Positions 23,942 to 31,426 of a stretch of DNA of 59,997 bases are shown piece after piece. Origin of the DNA: Eubacterium sp. TM05-53. GTDB taxonomy: Bacteria > Bacillota_I > Bacilli_A > Erysipelotrichales > Erysipelotrichaceae. The notes under the pieces are model-generated. The model saw only the letters and a program-made list of their open reading frames with translations. It had not been told where the DNA came from and did no database searches. Position 1 is the first letter of the stretch; each line of letters begins with the position of its first letter. Location of the stretch: assembly GCF_003436425.1 (NCBI RefSeq), contig NZ_QSPK01000007.1, positions 1-59,997 of the forward strand. The letters are read 5' to 3'. Both the position numbers and the translations under genes were made by a program.

Positions 23942-24616
23942 TTATTTTGCCTCGGCTTCAAATTCTTCTAAGATTTTTAATGATGAGCTTGTTCCAATTC
24001 TTTGTGCACCTGCATCGATCATGGCTTTGCATGTTGCCCAATCACGAATGCCTCCTGCAGCTTTGACTTTTACTTGTCCTTCTACGGTTTCAACCATTAA
24101 TTTAACGTCTTCTAAAGTGGCTCCACCAGCTCCAAAGCCTGTGCTAGTTTTAATGAAGTCTGGTTTTACTTCTTTGGCAATCAAAGCGACTTGTTTGATT
24201 TCGTCTTTTTCTAAGTAGCAGTTTTCAAAGATGACTTTAGAAATGACGTTGTGTTCTCTACAAATCGAAACAATGCTTTCCATTTCTTCTTTGATGTAGT
24301 CCCAATGGTGCATTTTAGCTTGTCCAATATCAATGACATAATCGATTTCGTCAGCTCCATCTTCAATCGCAATCTTTGTTTCGGCAATTTTAGATGCTAG
24401 ACCAGCTTGTCCTAAAGGAAAGCTGATGGCAGCTCCTACATGTACGTTTGTTCCTTTTAATTGTTCTTTACAGAATTTAGTCCAAGTTGTATTGATCGCA
24501 ACCATAGCGGCTCCGATTTCTTTTGCCTCATTACATAATTTAGTAAGATCTGCTTCAGTGGCATAAGGTTTTAAAAATGTGTGGTCAAAATAATTTGCGA
24601 GTTGTGTTTTGTTCAT
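23942..24616 (-). CDS. deoC: Deoxyribose-phosphate aldolase
   Basis: 224 residues. Class I aldolase: Schiff-base lysine in FIKTSTGFG, second lysine in VKAAGGIRDW, DHTFLKPYATEADL at the start. Splits 2-deoxyribose-5-phosphate into glyceraldehyde-3-phosphate and acetaldehyde. GAGAGG precedes ATG 24616. First gene of the leftward operon, behind two palindromic operators. Confidence 0.95.
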   Translation of the reverse strand: MNKTQLANYFDHTFLKPYATEADLTKLCNEAKEIGAAMVAINTTWTKFCKEQLKGTNVHVGAAISFPLGQAGLASKIAETKIAIEDGADEIDYVIDIGQAKMHHWDYIKEEMESIVSICREHNVISKVIFENCYLEKDEIKQVALIAKEVKPDFIKTSTGFGAGGATLEDVKLMVETVEGQVKVKAAGGIRDWATCKAMIDAGAQRIGTSSSLKILEEFEAEAK

Positions 24617-24674
24617 AATTGTTTACCTCTCTTTTACGGTTTCATTCTAGAACTAAAAAAAAGAGAAGTCAAGC

Positions 24675-24713
24675 AAATGTTATAACATTTAAAAAGAAAT
24701 TGTTATATCATTT
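24675..24713. promoter_or_regulatory. Twin palindromic operators between deoC and a GNAT gene
   Basis: AAATGTTATAACATTT (24675-24690) is a perfect 16-bp palindrome. AATTGTTATATCATTT (24698-24713) repeats it with two mismatches, 23 bp apart. The deoC promoter (minus strand TTGACT near 24671 with TAGAAT near 24647) lies beside it, and an extended -10 TGATATACT (24730-24738) for the rightward GNAT gene lies on the other side. The regulator is unknown; TGTTATAACA-type palindromes fit GntR-family proteins. Confidence 0.6.
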
Positions 24714-24760
24714 AAAATGTACTGCATTATGATATACTTATCTTAGAAATGGAGAATGAC

Positions 24761-25345
24761 ATGACAGTATTAGATACAAGTATTCCTTATGAAAAAGTGT
24801 TGATGGTAATGGCTAGAAAGACCATTCGTAAAGAGATTGAATTAAATCAAGAATTTCATTATGTTGAGTTTGATGAATCATTAAAAGAAGCTTGGTGCAA
24901 GCTACAAACTGAAGTTTGTTTATTTGAAAATCTAGAAGAGGCAAGGAAGAAATGGGATAGTATGCTTACTAGAGATAGGGATTTCTTTTCTAAACATTTC
25001 TTGTTTGTCGCAAATGAACAAGATGAATTAGTTGGCAGTGCAGGGCTTTGGTATGGTAATGATTTTGAAGAAAGTAGACTTCGCGTACATTATGTGGCGG
25101 TAAGTTTATCGGCTCAACATAAAAAAATTGCGCAGGCCATGCTTACAAAACTTTGTATGATGTACGATACAATTCCAGGTAAGTATCCATTGTATTTGGC
25201 AACCCAATCGCAAAGTTATGGAGCTATCAAGTTATATTCAAGACTTGGTTTTACACCGTATTTAGGGGCTTATAAGGGTTGTACAGAACAAAAGAGTAAG
25301 AATGCGTGGCAAAATGTCACAGAAATTTTGCGTTGTAAAGCTTAA
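24761..25345 (+). CDS. GNAT-family N-acetyltransferase, full copy
   Basis: 194 residues from ATG 24761 (GGAG six bases upstream; ATG 24749 is too close to the promoter). GNAT core: FLFVANEQDELVGSAGLWYG, YVAVSLSAQHKKIAQAML (acetyl-CoA loop region), ATQSQSYGAIKLYSRLGFTPYLGAY. The acceptor is unknown. Its last 212 nt are repeated at 26491-26703 after the DUF1016 gene, showing that foreign DNA recombined into this 3' end. Confidence 0.85.
   Translation: MTVLDTSIPYEKVLMVMARKTIRKEIELNQEFHYVEFDESLKEAWCKLQTEVCLFENLEEARKKWDSMLTRDRDFFSKHFLFVANEQDELVGSAGLWYGNDFEESRLRVHYVAVSLSAQHKKIAQAMLTKLCMMYDTIPGKYPLYLATQSQSYGAIKLYSRLGFTPYLGAYKGCTEQKSKNAWQNVTEILRCKA
25119..25330 (+). repeat. Direct repeat, left copy (GNAT 3' end)
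   Basis: Pairs with 26491-26703. The first roughly 90 nt differ at many places, whereas from CTATCAAGTTAT (25224 onward) to GTCACAG about 115 nt are identical, the sort of mosaic expected for a recombination tract. Confidence 0.9.
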
Positions 25346-25369
25346 TTGATAAATCAGAAGGGATTACAT

Positions 25370-26449
25370 ATGAGTGAATTGATTAAGTTAGACAATGAAT
25401 ATAGAGAGTGGATTGCCGGGATATCCACTGATTTTAAAAGAAGCCAAATCAGGGCTTCTATGAAAATAAATGATGAGATGCTAAGATTTTATTGGAAGCT
25501 TGGTAAAGATATTTCGTCTATGAGTGAACAGTTCGGGTATGGAACAGGATTTTATAAAACCGTGAGTGATGATTTAAAATCCATTTTGCCAGATGTGAAA
25601 TCATTTTCTCCAACTAATTTGAAATATATGAGATATTTTTACGAGATGTATCCTGATGCGTTGATTTGTCCTCAGGTTGAGGATAAATTGATTACAGATG
25701 CAAATTGTCCCCAAGTTGGGGATGAATTACAAATCATTTTTAGAATACCATGGGGACATAACAAAGTAATACTTGATAAATGCAAGGGGAATTTTGCAAA
25801 GGCAGTGTTTTATGTTAGAAAGACTATTGAAAACAATTGGTCAAGAGATGTTTTACTAAACTTTTTAGGAACGGATTTGTATGAACGCCAGGGTAAAGCA
25901 ATAACTAACTTTTCGAATACACTTCCAATCGAACAGAGTGATTTAGCACAAGCAATTACGAAGGACCCATATAATTTTGATTTTTTGACTTTACGTGAAA
26001 GGTATGATGAAAAAGAACTCAAGAATGCACTTATAGATAAAGTTAACAATTTTCTTATGGAGTTAGGTACTGGTTTTGCTTATATGGGCAAAGAAGTGAG
26101 AATTGAGGTAGGAGATACTGAAAAATTCATAGACATGCTATTTTACAATACTCAAAGACATTGCTATGTTGTTGTAGAAATAAAGACAGGGAAATTTGAT
26201 TCTTCTTATGCAGGTCAATTGGGAACTTATGTTGTGGCTGTTAATCATCAGATGAAAACAGAAGCTGATAATCCTACATTGGGACTTTTAATTTGTAAAG
26301 ATATGGATAAAGTAGAAGCCCAATACGCATTAGAATCGACTAGCCAGCCACTTGGTATTTCTAGTTATGAATTGTCCAAACTTATACCAGAAGAGTTCAG
26401 AGGTAGTATACCTACCATTGAAGAAATTGAAGCTGAATTAAATGAATAA
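25370..26449 (+). CDS. Orphan DUF1016 / YhcG-like PDDEXK nuclease
   Basis: 359 residues from ATG 25370 (AAGGGA upstream). N-terminal DUF1016_N winged-helix domain (REWIAGISTDFKRSQIRASMKINDEMLRFYWKLG) and a C-terminal PDDEXK nuclease domain with IDMLFYN and VVEIKTGKF as the D...ExK active site. A short internal duplication CPQVEDKL/CPQVGDEL lies between the domains. YhcG proteins often accompany type I restriction or other defence genes; none is adjacent, so it is an orphan. It lies between duplicated GNAT 3' ends, consistent with recent arrival. Confidence 0.88.
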   Translation: MSELIKLDNEYREWIAGISTDFKRSQIRASMKINDEMLRFYWKLGKDISSMSEQFGYGTGFYKTVSDDLKSILPDVKSFSPTNLKYMRYFYEMYPDALICPQVEDKLITDANCPQVGDELQIIFRIPWGHNKVILDKCKGNFAKAVFYVRKTIENNWSRDVLLNFLGTDLYERQGKAITNFSNTLPIEQSDLAQAITKDPYNFDFLTLRERYDEKELKNALIDKVNNFLMELGTGFAYMGKEVRIEVGDTEKFIDMLFYNTQRHCYVVVEIKTGKFDSSYAGQLGTYVVAVNHQMKTEADNPTLGLLICKDMDKVEAQYALESTSQPLGISSYELSKLIPEEFRGSIPTIEEIEAELNE

Positions 26450-26490
26450 CTTTTAGTTAATAAATTAAAGGTATTAGTATAAGTTCTTTA

Positions 26491-26718
26491 TAAAAAAAGA
26501 TTGCGCAGGCAATACTTTCAAAATTATGTATGATGTATGACTTGATTCCTAGTAAGTATCCATTGTACTTGGCAACCCAATCCCAAAGTTATGGTGCTAT
26601 CAAGTTATATTCAAGACTTGGTTTTACACCGTATTTAGGGGCTTATAAGGGTTGTACAGAACAAAAGAGTAAGAATGCGTGGCAAAATGTCACAGAGATT
26701 TTGAGGAGTAAGAAATGA
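26491..26718 (+). pseudogene. Truncated GNAT 3' end (right repeat copy)
   Basis: The homology begins at a stop codon TAA (26491-26493) followed by KKIAQAILSKLCMMYDLIPSKYPLYLATQ and ends LRSKK. It is the displaced 3' end of the acetyltransferase gene, with 62 codons left after ATG 26530, not a functional enzyme. The final GAGGAG provides the ribosome-binding site for the next gene, suggesting that this copy holds the original junction and that the DUF1016 block was inserted before it. Confidence 0.85.
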
Positions 26719-27611
26719 AAAGATTGATTAGTGCAAATGCATCCGAAATTTTAAGGATGAATGCGCAAGAATTGAAACAGAGTATTAAGGCAAGTGAGGG
26801 GCGTGTCATCTTGTCTGAAAATGTTGCGCCAAGAGAAAGTTTTATTGGAGATATCACTAATGCAGAGATTGCCAGAGCTTTTGGGGCGGATATGATTTTG
26901 TTGAATTGTTTAGATGTTTTAAATCCATACATCTTTGGCTTGAAACATGATAAAGATAACTTTGTAGATGAACTACATCGTCTAGTAGGACGCCCAATTG
27001 GGGTGAACTTAGAACCGGTTGATTTAGAAGCTGAAATGTTAGAGGATCGACTTGATATTGCGAAGGGTCGTCAATTAAATTTGGAAACAGTCAAAAGATT
27101 AGATGAAGTTGGTTTTGATTTTGTATGTCTTACTGGAAATCCAGGTACGGGCGTGACAAATGAACAAATTGAAAAGGCCATCTCATTCGCAAAAGAAAAT
27201 TTCTCTGGATTGATCATTGCAGGAAAAATGCATGGTGCTGGATCGGATGAGCCAGTGGCAGATCTTGAAATCGCAAAACGCTTTGTGAAGGCAGGGGCAG
27301 ATGTTATCTTAGTACCTGCTGTAGGTACGGTTCCAGGATTTGATATGGATGATTTAAAGGCAGTATGTAAAGAAGTGCATTCTTGTGGTAGTTTAGTTCT
27401 TTCTGCGATTGGAACGAGTCAAGAAGGATCGGATACAGATACAATTAAGGATATCGCAATCATGAATAAGATTTGTGGTGTTGATATTCAGCATATTGGA
27501 GATGCAGGATATGGTGGAGTGGCACCTGTTGAAAATATTATGGCAATTAGTAAAGCTGTAAGAGGAGTACGTCATACCGTATCTATGATGGCTCGTTCAA
27601 TTAATCGTTAA
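26715..27611 (+). CDS. TIM-barrel-like protein of unknown function paired with a PTS EIIB (DUF7916-like)
   Basis: 298 residues. The alternation of short strands and helices (VILSENVAPRESFIGDITNAEIARAFGADMILLNCLDVLNP; LTGNPGTGVTNEQIEKAI; GLIIAGKMHGAG; GADVILVPAVGTVPGFDMDDLKAV; DIQHIGDAGYGGVAPVENI) suggests a TIM barrel with phosphate-binding GNPGTG and GDAGYGG loops. Similar proteins are annotated only as hypothetical (DUF7916) and often sit beside cellobiose-class EIIB genes, as here. A lyase, aldolase or phosphosugar-binding role is possible but unproven. GAGGAG site; four-base overlap with the GNAT remnant stop. Confidence 0.75.
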   Translation: MKRLISANASEILRMNAQELKQSIKASEGRVILSENVAPRESFIGDITNAEIARAFGADMILLNCLDVLNPYIFGLKHDKDNFVDELHRLVGRPIGVNLEPVDLEAEMLEDRLDIAKGRQLNLETVKRLDEVGFDFVCLTGNPGTGVTNEQIEKAISFAKENFSGLIIAGKMHGAGSDEPVADLEIAKRFVKAGADVILVPAVGTVPGFDMDDLKAVCKEVHSCGSLVLSAIGTSQEGSDTDTIKDIAIMNKICGVDIQHIGDAGYGGVAPVENIMAISKAVRGVRHTVSMMARSINR

Positions 27612-27612
27612 T

Positions 27613-27924
27613 ATGGAACAAAAAGTAATTCTGTTAGCTTGTGCTGCAGGCATGAGTACAAGTCTTTTAGTAACGAAAATGCAGGAAGTATCAAAAAAAG
27701 ATAAGATTTTTGCGATTCCTGTATCGAAAGTAGATCAAAAAGTAAATGAAGAGTCTATTGATGTCATTTTAATTGGTCCTCAGATCCGCTACATGGAAAA
27801 AAGAATCAAAGAAAAAATGGCAGTAAAACACATTCCTGTTGGTGTCATACCAATGGAAGATTATGGTCGTATGGATGGTGCTAAAGTATTAGAGTATGCA
27901 TATTCATTGATGAACAAGGGCTGA
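27613..27924 (+). CDS. Orphan PTS lactose/cellobiose-type EIIB protein
   Basis: 103 residues. Phosphocysteine loop LLACAAGMSTSLLV (C9), IPVSKVDQKV and DVILIGPQIRYMEKRIKEK match EIIB of the chitobiose/cellobiose class. No EIIA or EIIC is adjacent, so it probably works with components elsewhere or regulates the TIM-barrel partner. The ATG lies directly after the upstream stop with no clear ribosome-binding site, indicating translational coupling. Confidence 0.88.
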   Translation: MEQKVILLACAAGMSTSLLVTKMQEVSKKDKIFAIPVSKVDQKVNEESIDVILIGPQIRYMEKRIKEKMAVKHIPVGVIPMEDYGRMDGAKVLEYAYSLMNKG

Positions 27925-27939
27925 GGAATCAGTCCTTTT
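27918..27939 (+). terminator. Terminator after the EIIB gene
   Basis: GGCTGA, loop GGAA, TCAGTC with a following TTTT. The same stem with TTTTTG occurs at about 40061-40080. Confidence 0.6.
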
Positions 27940-28000
27940 GTATAATTTAATGGTATACTATGCGTATTAGATAAATTAAGTTTGTAGGAGATCAATCATT

Positions 28001-28426
28001 ATGATTAGAGAATTACAAAAAGCAGATATAAATAAAGTTACAGATATATGGTTAGATACGAATGTGACAGCACATTCTTTTATTTCTTCGCAATATTGGC
28101 AAAATAATTTTGAATTAGTGAAGGAATTGCTGCTGCAGGCAACTGTCTATGTCTATGAGCAAAATCAAGAAATACAGGGGTTCATAGGGCTAAATGATGA
28201 ATATATTGAGGGCATTTTTGTTTCTAATGAAATGCAATCGCATGGTATAGGAAAAGCTCTTCTAAATTATGCAAAAAATAAACGAAATAAATTATTTTTG
28301 AATGTATATCAAAAGAATGTACGGGCAATAGCCTTTTATCAAAGAGAAGGATTTGAGATTCAGCATAGCGGCTTCGATGAAGCTACCAAAGAAAAAGAAT
28401 ATGTAATGAAATGGCAACAGAAATAG
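28001..28426 (+). CDS. GNAT-family N-acetyltransferase (YjaB-like)
   Basis: 141 residues. IRELQKADINKVTDIWLDTNVTAHSFI at the start, GLNDEYIEGIFVSNEMQSHGIGKALLNYAK (acetyl-CoA Q-x-x-G-x-G/A) and NVRAIAFYQREGFEI. Acceptor unknown. GTAGGAG site and the promoter-like TTTGTATAATTTAATGG... segment (27936-27990) precede it; a related segment precedes the gene at 40144. Confidence 0.88.
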   Translation: MIRELQKADINKVTDIWLDTNVTAHSFISSQYWQNNFELVKELLLQATVYVYEQNQEIQGFIGLNDEYIEGIFVSNEMQSHGIGKALLNYAKNKRNKLFLNVYQKNVRAIAFYQREGFEIQHSGFDEATKEKEYVMKWQQK

Positions 28427-28453
28427 AATTAGGGATTTATGGAGAAAATTGTT

Positions 28454-28894
28454 ATGTGCAAAAATATTCAGATTAAAGAGGAGAGAATTTCTAAAATTGA
28501 ATATATTGAATTTTTAAAGCGTACGGATCTAGGATCACAGTATCCGAAGGAACGATTCGAAGAAAGAATAGCAAAGCTGGTTGATCATGTATCAATCAGT
28601 CTTGTTGCAAGAAACAAGGATAATCAAATTGTCGGCGTCTTATTTGGATTGACCGACTATGCCTATTGGCTTTATATAACCGATTTAGGTGTGGACAGAA
28701 ACTATTTACATCAAGGAATTGGTACGGAACTGATAAAAACAGCACATTCTTTAGCAGGTGGTAAAAATGATATTGCGGTATATTTGGTTGCGAATGAAAA
28801 TGCCATTGCATTTTACGAAAAATTAGGGATGAAAAAAGCAAATGATGTGATGGAATATAATCACATAGAATGGACACATTTCACTGTAAAGTAA
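28454..28894 (+). CDS. GNAT-family N-acetyltransferase
   Basis: 146 residues from ATG 28454, chosen because GGAGA lies eight bases before it (an earlier in-frame ATG at 28439 has none). Motifs ITDLGVDRNYLHQGIGTELIKTAHSLAG (acetyl-CoA loop) and ANENAIAFYEKLGMKK. Acceptor unknown. Last host gene before the mobile element. Confidence 0.85.
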   Translation: MCKNIQIKEERISKIEYIEFLKRTDLGSQYPKERFEERIAKLVDHVSISLVARNKDNQIVGVLFGLTDYAYWLYITDLGVDRNYLHQGIGTELIKTAHSLAGGKNDIAVYLVANENAIAFYEKLGMKKANDVMEYNHIEWTHFTVK

Positions 28895-28953
28895 TCAACG
28901 TAATGCAATAGATAAATTCTAATTTGAAAACCACATTTTTATAAGTGGTTATT

Positions 28954-28970
28954 AACCCTCACAGGGTTTT
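28954..28970 (+). terminator. Small terminator before the element's left end
   Basis: AACCCT, loop CAC, AGGGTT, TT. A second stem AACCAC/GTGGTT (28929-28950) lies just upstream. Confidence 0.55.
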
Positions 28971-28988
28971 AATAAAATCCTCCGAAAG

Positions 28989-29092
28989 CCTTGAAAATAA
29001 AGGGTTTATCGCAAAATGCTCACCTTAACTTATTATACGATTTCACTTACGTTTATTCTTCCCTTGGAAGCTGATAAGGGCAAACACAAGGG
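28989..29092 (+). other. Left end: att-like core and arm-type repeat
   Basis: Core-like CCTTGAAAATAAAGGGTTT (28989-29007) and, 67 bp inward, TTCCCTTGG...ATAAGGGCAAACACAAGGG (29059-29092). No gene lies between 28895 and 29182; a TATTATAC promoter-like sequence is seen at about 29030. Confidence 0.55.
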
Positions 29093-29182
29093 CAAGAAAA
29101 TCTGATAACAAGATATAAGAGAATGTGGCAATCGGAGAACTGTGACGTATGTGCGAATATATTATACTGGAGGATTTATTAT

Positions 29183-29557
29183 ATGGACAAGTACATTTTT
29201 GATGAAAGCAACGGTTTATGGTATGAATTGCAGGGAGATTATTATATCCCTTGTCTGATACTTTCCGAAGAAGAAACACAGCCTATCGGTTTGTGGGGAC
29301 AGCGCCACAAGCAGTATCTAAAGGAGCATAAGCAGTTCCTCTATACCACAATGCTGATTGAGGGTACACTAAACTCCTACCTTGCAGATATTGACAGACA
29401 GGCACAGGAGCGTTTGCTCCTGCTGACAAAGCAAATTGCAGAGCAGGAAAATGTGACCGAGAAACTGAAAGCAGATAATGCTATGCTGTGGGTACAGAAA
29501 ATGAATGAAATTCAGTCCAGAGTTAGAGAAATCATTTACAGCGATATCTACGCATAA
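29183..29557 (+). CDS. tnpV: TnpV family transposon-encoded protein
   Basis: 124 residues from ATG 29183 (GGAGG upstream; an in-frame start at 29123 has none). The order YIPCLILSEEE-QPIGLWGQRHKQYLKEHK-YTTMLIEGTLNSYLADIDRQAQERL-WVQKMNEIQSRVREIIYSDI is the TnpV pattern known from Tn4451-like clostridial elements; biochemical function unknown. Marker of the mobilizable element. Followed by strong hairpins at 29573-29680. Confidence 0.9.
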   Translation: MDKYIFDESNGLWYELQGDYYIPCLILSEEETQPIGLWGQRHKQYLKEHKQFLYTTMLIEGTLNSYLADIDRQAQERLLLLTKQIAEQENVTEKLKADNAMLWVQKMNEIQSRVREIIYSDIYA

Positions 29558-29572
29558 CAGAATGAGTGATTG

Positions 29573-29603
29573 GGGCGGTAAGCCAGCTTTTGGCTTACTG
29601 CCC
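29573..29603 (+). terminator. Hairpin after tnpV
   Basis: GGGCGGTAAGCCA (29573-29585) pairs with TGGCTTACTGCCC (29591-29603), 13 bp with one wobble. It has no T-run, so it may protect the 3' end rather than terminate. Confidence 0.5.
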
Positions 29604-29630
29604 TTGTCTGCTCATAAGCAAAATAAAGAA

Positions 29631-29680
29631 ATACCGTCAATGGCAGTGCTTGCACTGTTCATCGAGACCATTGACGGTAT
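29631..29680. repeat. Nested inverted repeat
   Basis: ATACCGTCAATGG (29631-29643) pairs perfectly with CCATTGACGGTAT (29668-29680), and CAGTGC/GCACTG (29644-29657) forms a second stem inside. Lies between tnpV and the macrolide genes; could be a remnant end of an inserted segment or an RNA structure. Confidence 0.6.
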
Positions 29681-29795
29681 TGCGTATTTTGCTATCGCTG
29701 TCCGTGGCTTTTTTCAATTTTAAACGTTGCTTAAAACAACTTATTGTGTTAAAATATATGCTGATACAAATAAGAGTTTAGGAGGAACCGAAACT

Positions 29796-29822
29796 ATGAC
29801 AGCCTCAATGCGTTTAAGATAA
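29796..29822 (+). CDS. Macrolide-sensing leader peptide of mef (MTASMRLR)
   Basis: Eight codons, ATG 29796 to TAA 29822, encode MTASMRLR, the leader peptide known from mef(E)/mel (msr(D)) elements of pneumococci, preceded by AGGAGG. Macrolide-induced ribosome stalling on it prevents the terminator at 29837-29874 from forming, which switches on the efflux operon. Too short for ordinary gene finding. Confidence 0.9.
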   Translation: MTASMRLR

Positions 29823-29836
29823 GCTGGCAATAAAAA

Positions 29837-29874
29837 AAGCAGAATCTATCCCCGATGATAGGCTTTTTTGTTGT
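29837..29874 (+). promoter_or_regulatory. Transcription attenuator of the mef operon
   Basis: AAGC-CTATC pairs with GATAGGCTT around CCCGAT, followed by TTTTTTG, 14 bp after the leader peptide stop. A second strong stem with T-run (29984-30026) lies closer to mef. Confidence 0.8.
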
Positions 29875-29983
29875 GCTTATTTATACGATATTGAGCATTC
29901 ATTAGTTACGGTGAGATATAAGTTATTTAACTATACCTTTATTTAACTATGTCTTTAATATGAATGTTTCCAAATTGTATGTA

Positions 29984-30026
29984 TGCAGACCAAAAGCCAC
30001 ATTGTGGATTTTGGCCTGCATTTTTT
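29984..30026 (+). terminator. Second terminator-like stem before mef
   Basis: TGCAG-CCAAAA-CCAC pairs with GTGG-TTTTGG-CTGCA around ATT, followed by six T (30021-30026). Together with 29837-29874 it would stop basal transcription. Confidence 0.7.
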
Positions 30027-30088
30027 ATTGCCTAGAATGCTGTTCAAAATAGAAATTCAAGCAAAATAATATGCAGGAGATAATATAA

Positions 30089-31306
30089 ATGGAAAAATAC
30101 AACAATTGGAAACTTAAGTTTTATACAATATGGGCAGGGCAGGCAGTATCATTAATCACTAGTGCCATCCTGCAAATGGCGATCATTTTTTACCTTACAG
30201 AGAAAACAGGATCTGCGATGGTCTTGTCTATGGCTTCACTAGTAGGTTTTTTACCCTATGCGGTCTTTGGACCAGCTATTGGTGTATTAGTGGATCGTCA
30301 TGATAGGAAGAAGATAATGATTGGTGCTGATTTAATTATCGCAGCAGCTGGGGCAGTGCTTGCTATTGTTGCATTGTATATGGAGCTACCTATCTGGATG
30401 GTTATGGTAGTATTGTTTATCCGTAGCATTGGAACGGCTTTTCACACCCCGGCTCTCAATGCGGTTACGCCACTTTTAGTACCAGAAGAACAGCTTACGA
30501 AATGTGCAGGCTATAGTCAGTCTTTGCAGTCTATAAGCTATATTGTTAGTCCGGCGGTTGCAGCACTCTTATACTCCGTTTGGGAACTAAATGCTATTAT
30601 TGCCATCGATGTATGGGGTGCTGTGATTGCATCTATTACGGTAGCAATTGTACGTATTCCTAAACTGGGTGATCAAGTGCAAAGTTTGAAACCAAATTTC
30701 ATACGAGAAATGAAAGAAGGAATGGCTGTACTACGGCAAAATAAAGGATTATTTGCTTTATTACTCGTTGGAACATTATATATGTTTGTTTATATGCCCA
30801 TAAATGCTTTATATCCTTTAATCACTATGGAATATTTTAATGGTACACCGATGTATATTTCTATTACGGAGATTGCTTATGCCTCTGGTATGTTGATAGG
30901 GGGTCTATTATTAGGGTTATTTGGGAATTACCAAAAGCGAATCTTATTAATAACGGCATCCATTTTTATGATGGGGATAAGCTTAACCATTTCAGGATTA
31001 CTTCCCCAAAGTGGATTTTTCATATTTGTAGTCTGCTGTGCAATAATGGGGCTTTCGGTTCCGTTTTACAGCGGTGTACAAACAGCTCTTTTTCAGGAGA
31101 AAATAAAGCCTGAATATTTAGGACGTGTATTTTCTTTAACTGGAAGTATCATGTCTCTTGCTATGCCAATTGGGTTAATTCTTTCTGGATTCTTTGCTGA
31201 TAGAATCGGTGTAAATCATTGGTTTTTACTATCAGGTATTTTAATTATTTGCATTGCAATAGTTTGCCCAATGATAACTGAGATTAGAAAATTTGATTTA
31301 AAATAA
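30089..31306 (+). CDS. mef: Macrolide efflux MFS transporter Mef(A)/Mef(E)
   Basis: 405 residues, the exact Mef length. Twelve-helix MFS protein beginning MEKYNNWKLKFYTIWAGQAV, with the loop motif GVLVDRHDRKK between helices 2 and 3. Exports 14- and 15-membered macrolides, working with Msr(D). Subtype A or E is not decided here. GCAGGAG precedes ATG 30089. Operon with msr(D) 120 bp downstream. Confidence 0.97.
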   Translation: MEKYNNWKLKFYTIWAGQAVSLITSAILQMAIIFYLTEKTGSAMVLSMASLVGFLPYAVFGPAIGVLVDRHDRKKIMIGADLIIAAAGAVLAIVALYMELPIWMVMVVLFIRSIGTAFHTPALNAVTPLLVPEEQLTKCAGYSQSLQSISYIVSPAVAALLYSVWELNAIIAIDVWGAVIASITVAIVRIPKLGDQVQSLKPNFIREMKEGMAVLRQNKGLFALLLVGTLYMFVYMPINALYPLITMEYFNGTPMYISITEIAYASGMLIGGLLLGLFGNYQKRILLITASIFMMGISLTISGLLPQSGFFIFVVCCAIMGLSVPFYSGVQTALFQEKIKPEYLGRVFSLTGSIMSLAMPIGLILSGFFADRIGVNHWFLLSGILIICIAIVCPMITEIRKFDLK

Positions 31307-31326
31307 ACAATATTGGAGGGATATTT

Positions 31327-31347
31327 ATGTATCTTATTTTCATGTAA
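31327..31347 (+). CDS. msr(D) leader peptide (MYLIFM)
   Basis: ATG TAT CTT ATT TTC ATG TAA encodes MYLIFM, the MsrDL regulatory nascent peptide reported upstream of msr(D). GGAGGG precedes it. The following stem-loops at 31353-31381 form an attenuator. Confidence 0.9.
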   Translation: MYLIFM

Positions 31348-31352
31348 TTCTT

Positions 31353-31381
31353 CCTGCTTAAATCGCAGGGTTTTCCCTGCG
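31353..31381 (+). promoter_or_regulatory. Alternating hairpins of the msr(D) attenuator
   Basis: CCTGC (31353-31357) pairs with GCAGG (31365-31369) followed by TTTT, whereas CGCAGGG (31364-31370) can instead pair with CCCTGCG (31375-31381). The two folds exclude each other, as needed for transcription attenuation by a stalled leader ribosome. Confidence 0.7.
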
Positions 31382-31426
31382 TACAAGCAAATGAAAACAT
31401 GCGATTATAGACAGGAGGAAAATGTT

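Noticed and set aside
25370..26449. Part of a restriction-modification or other defence island
   Set aside because: DUF1016 proteins are often linked to such systems, but no methylase, specificity subunit or other defence gene flanks it.
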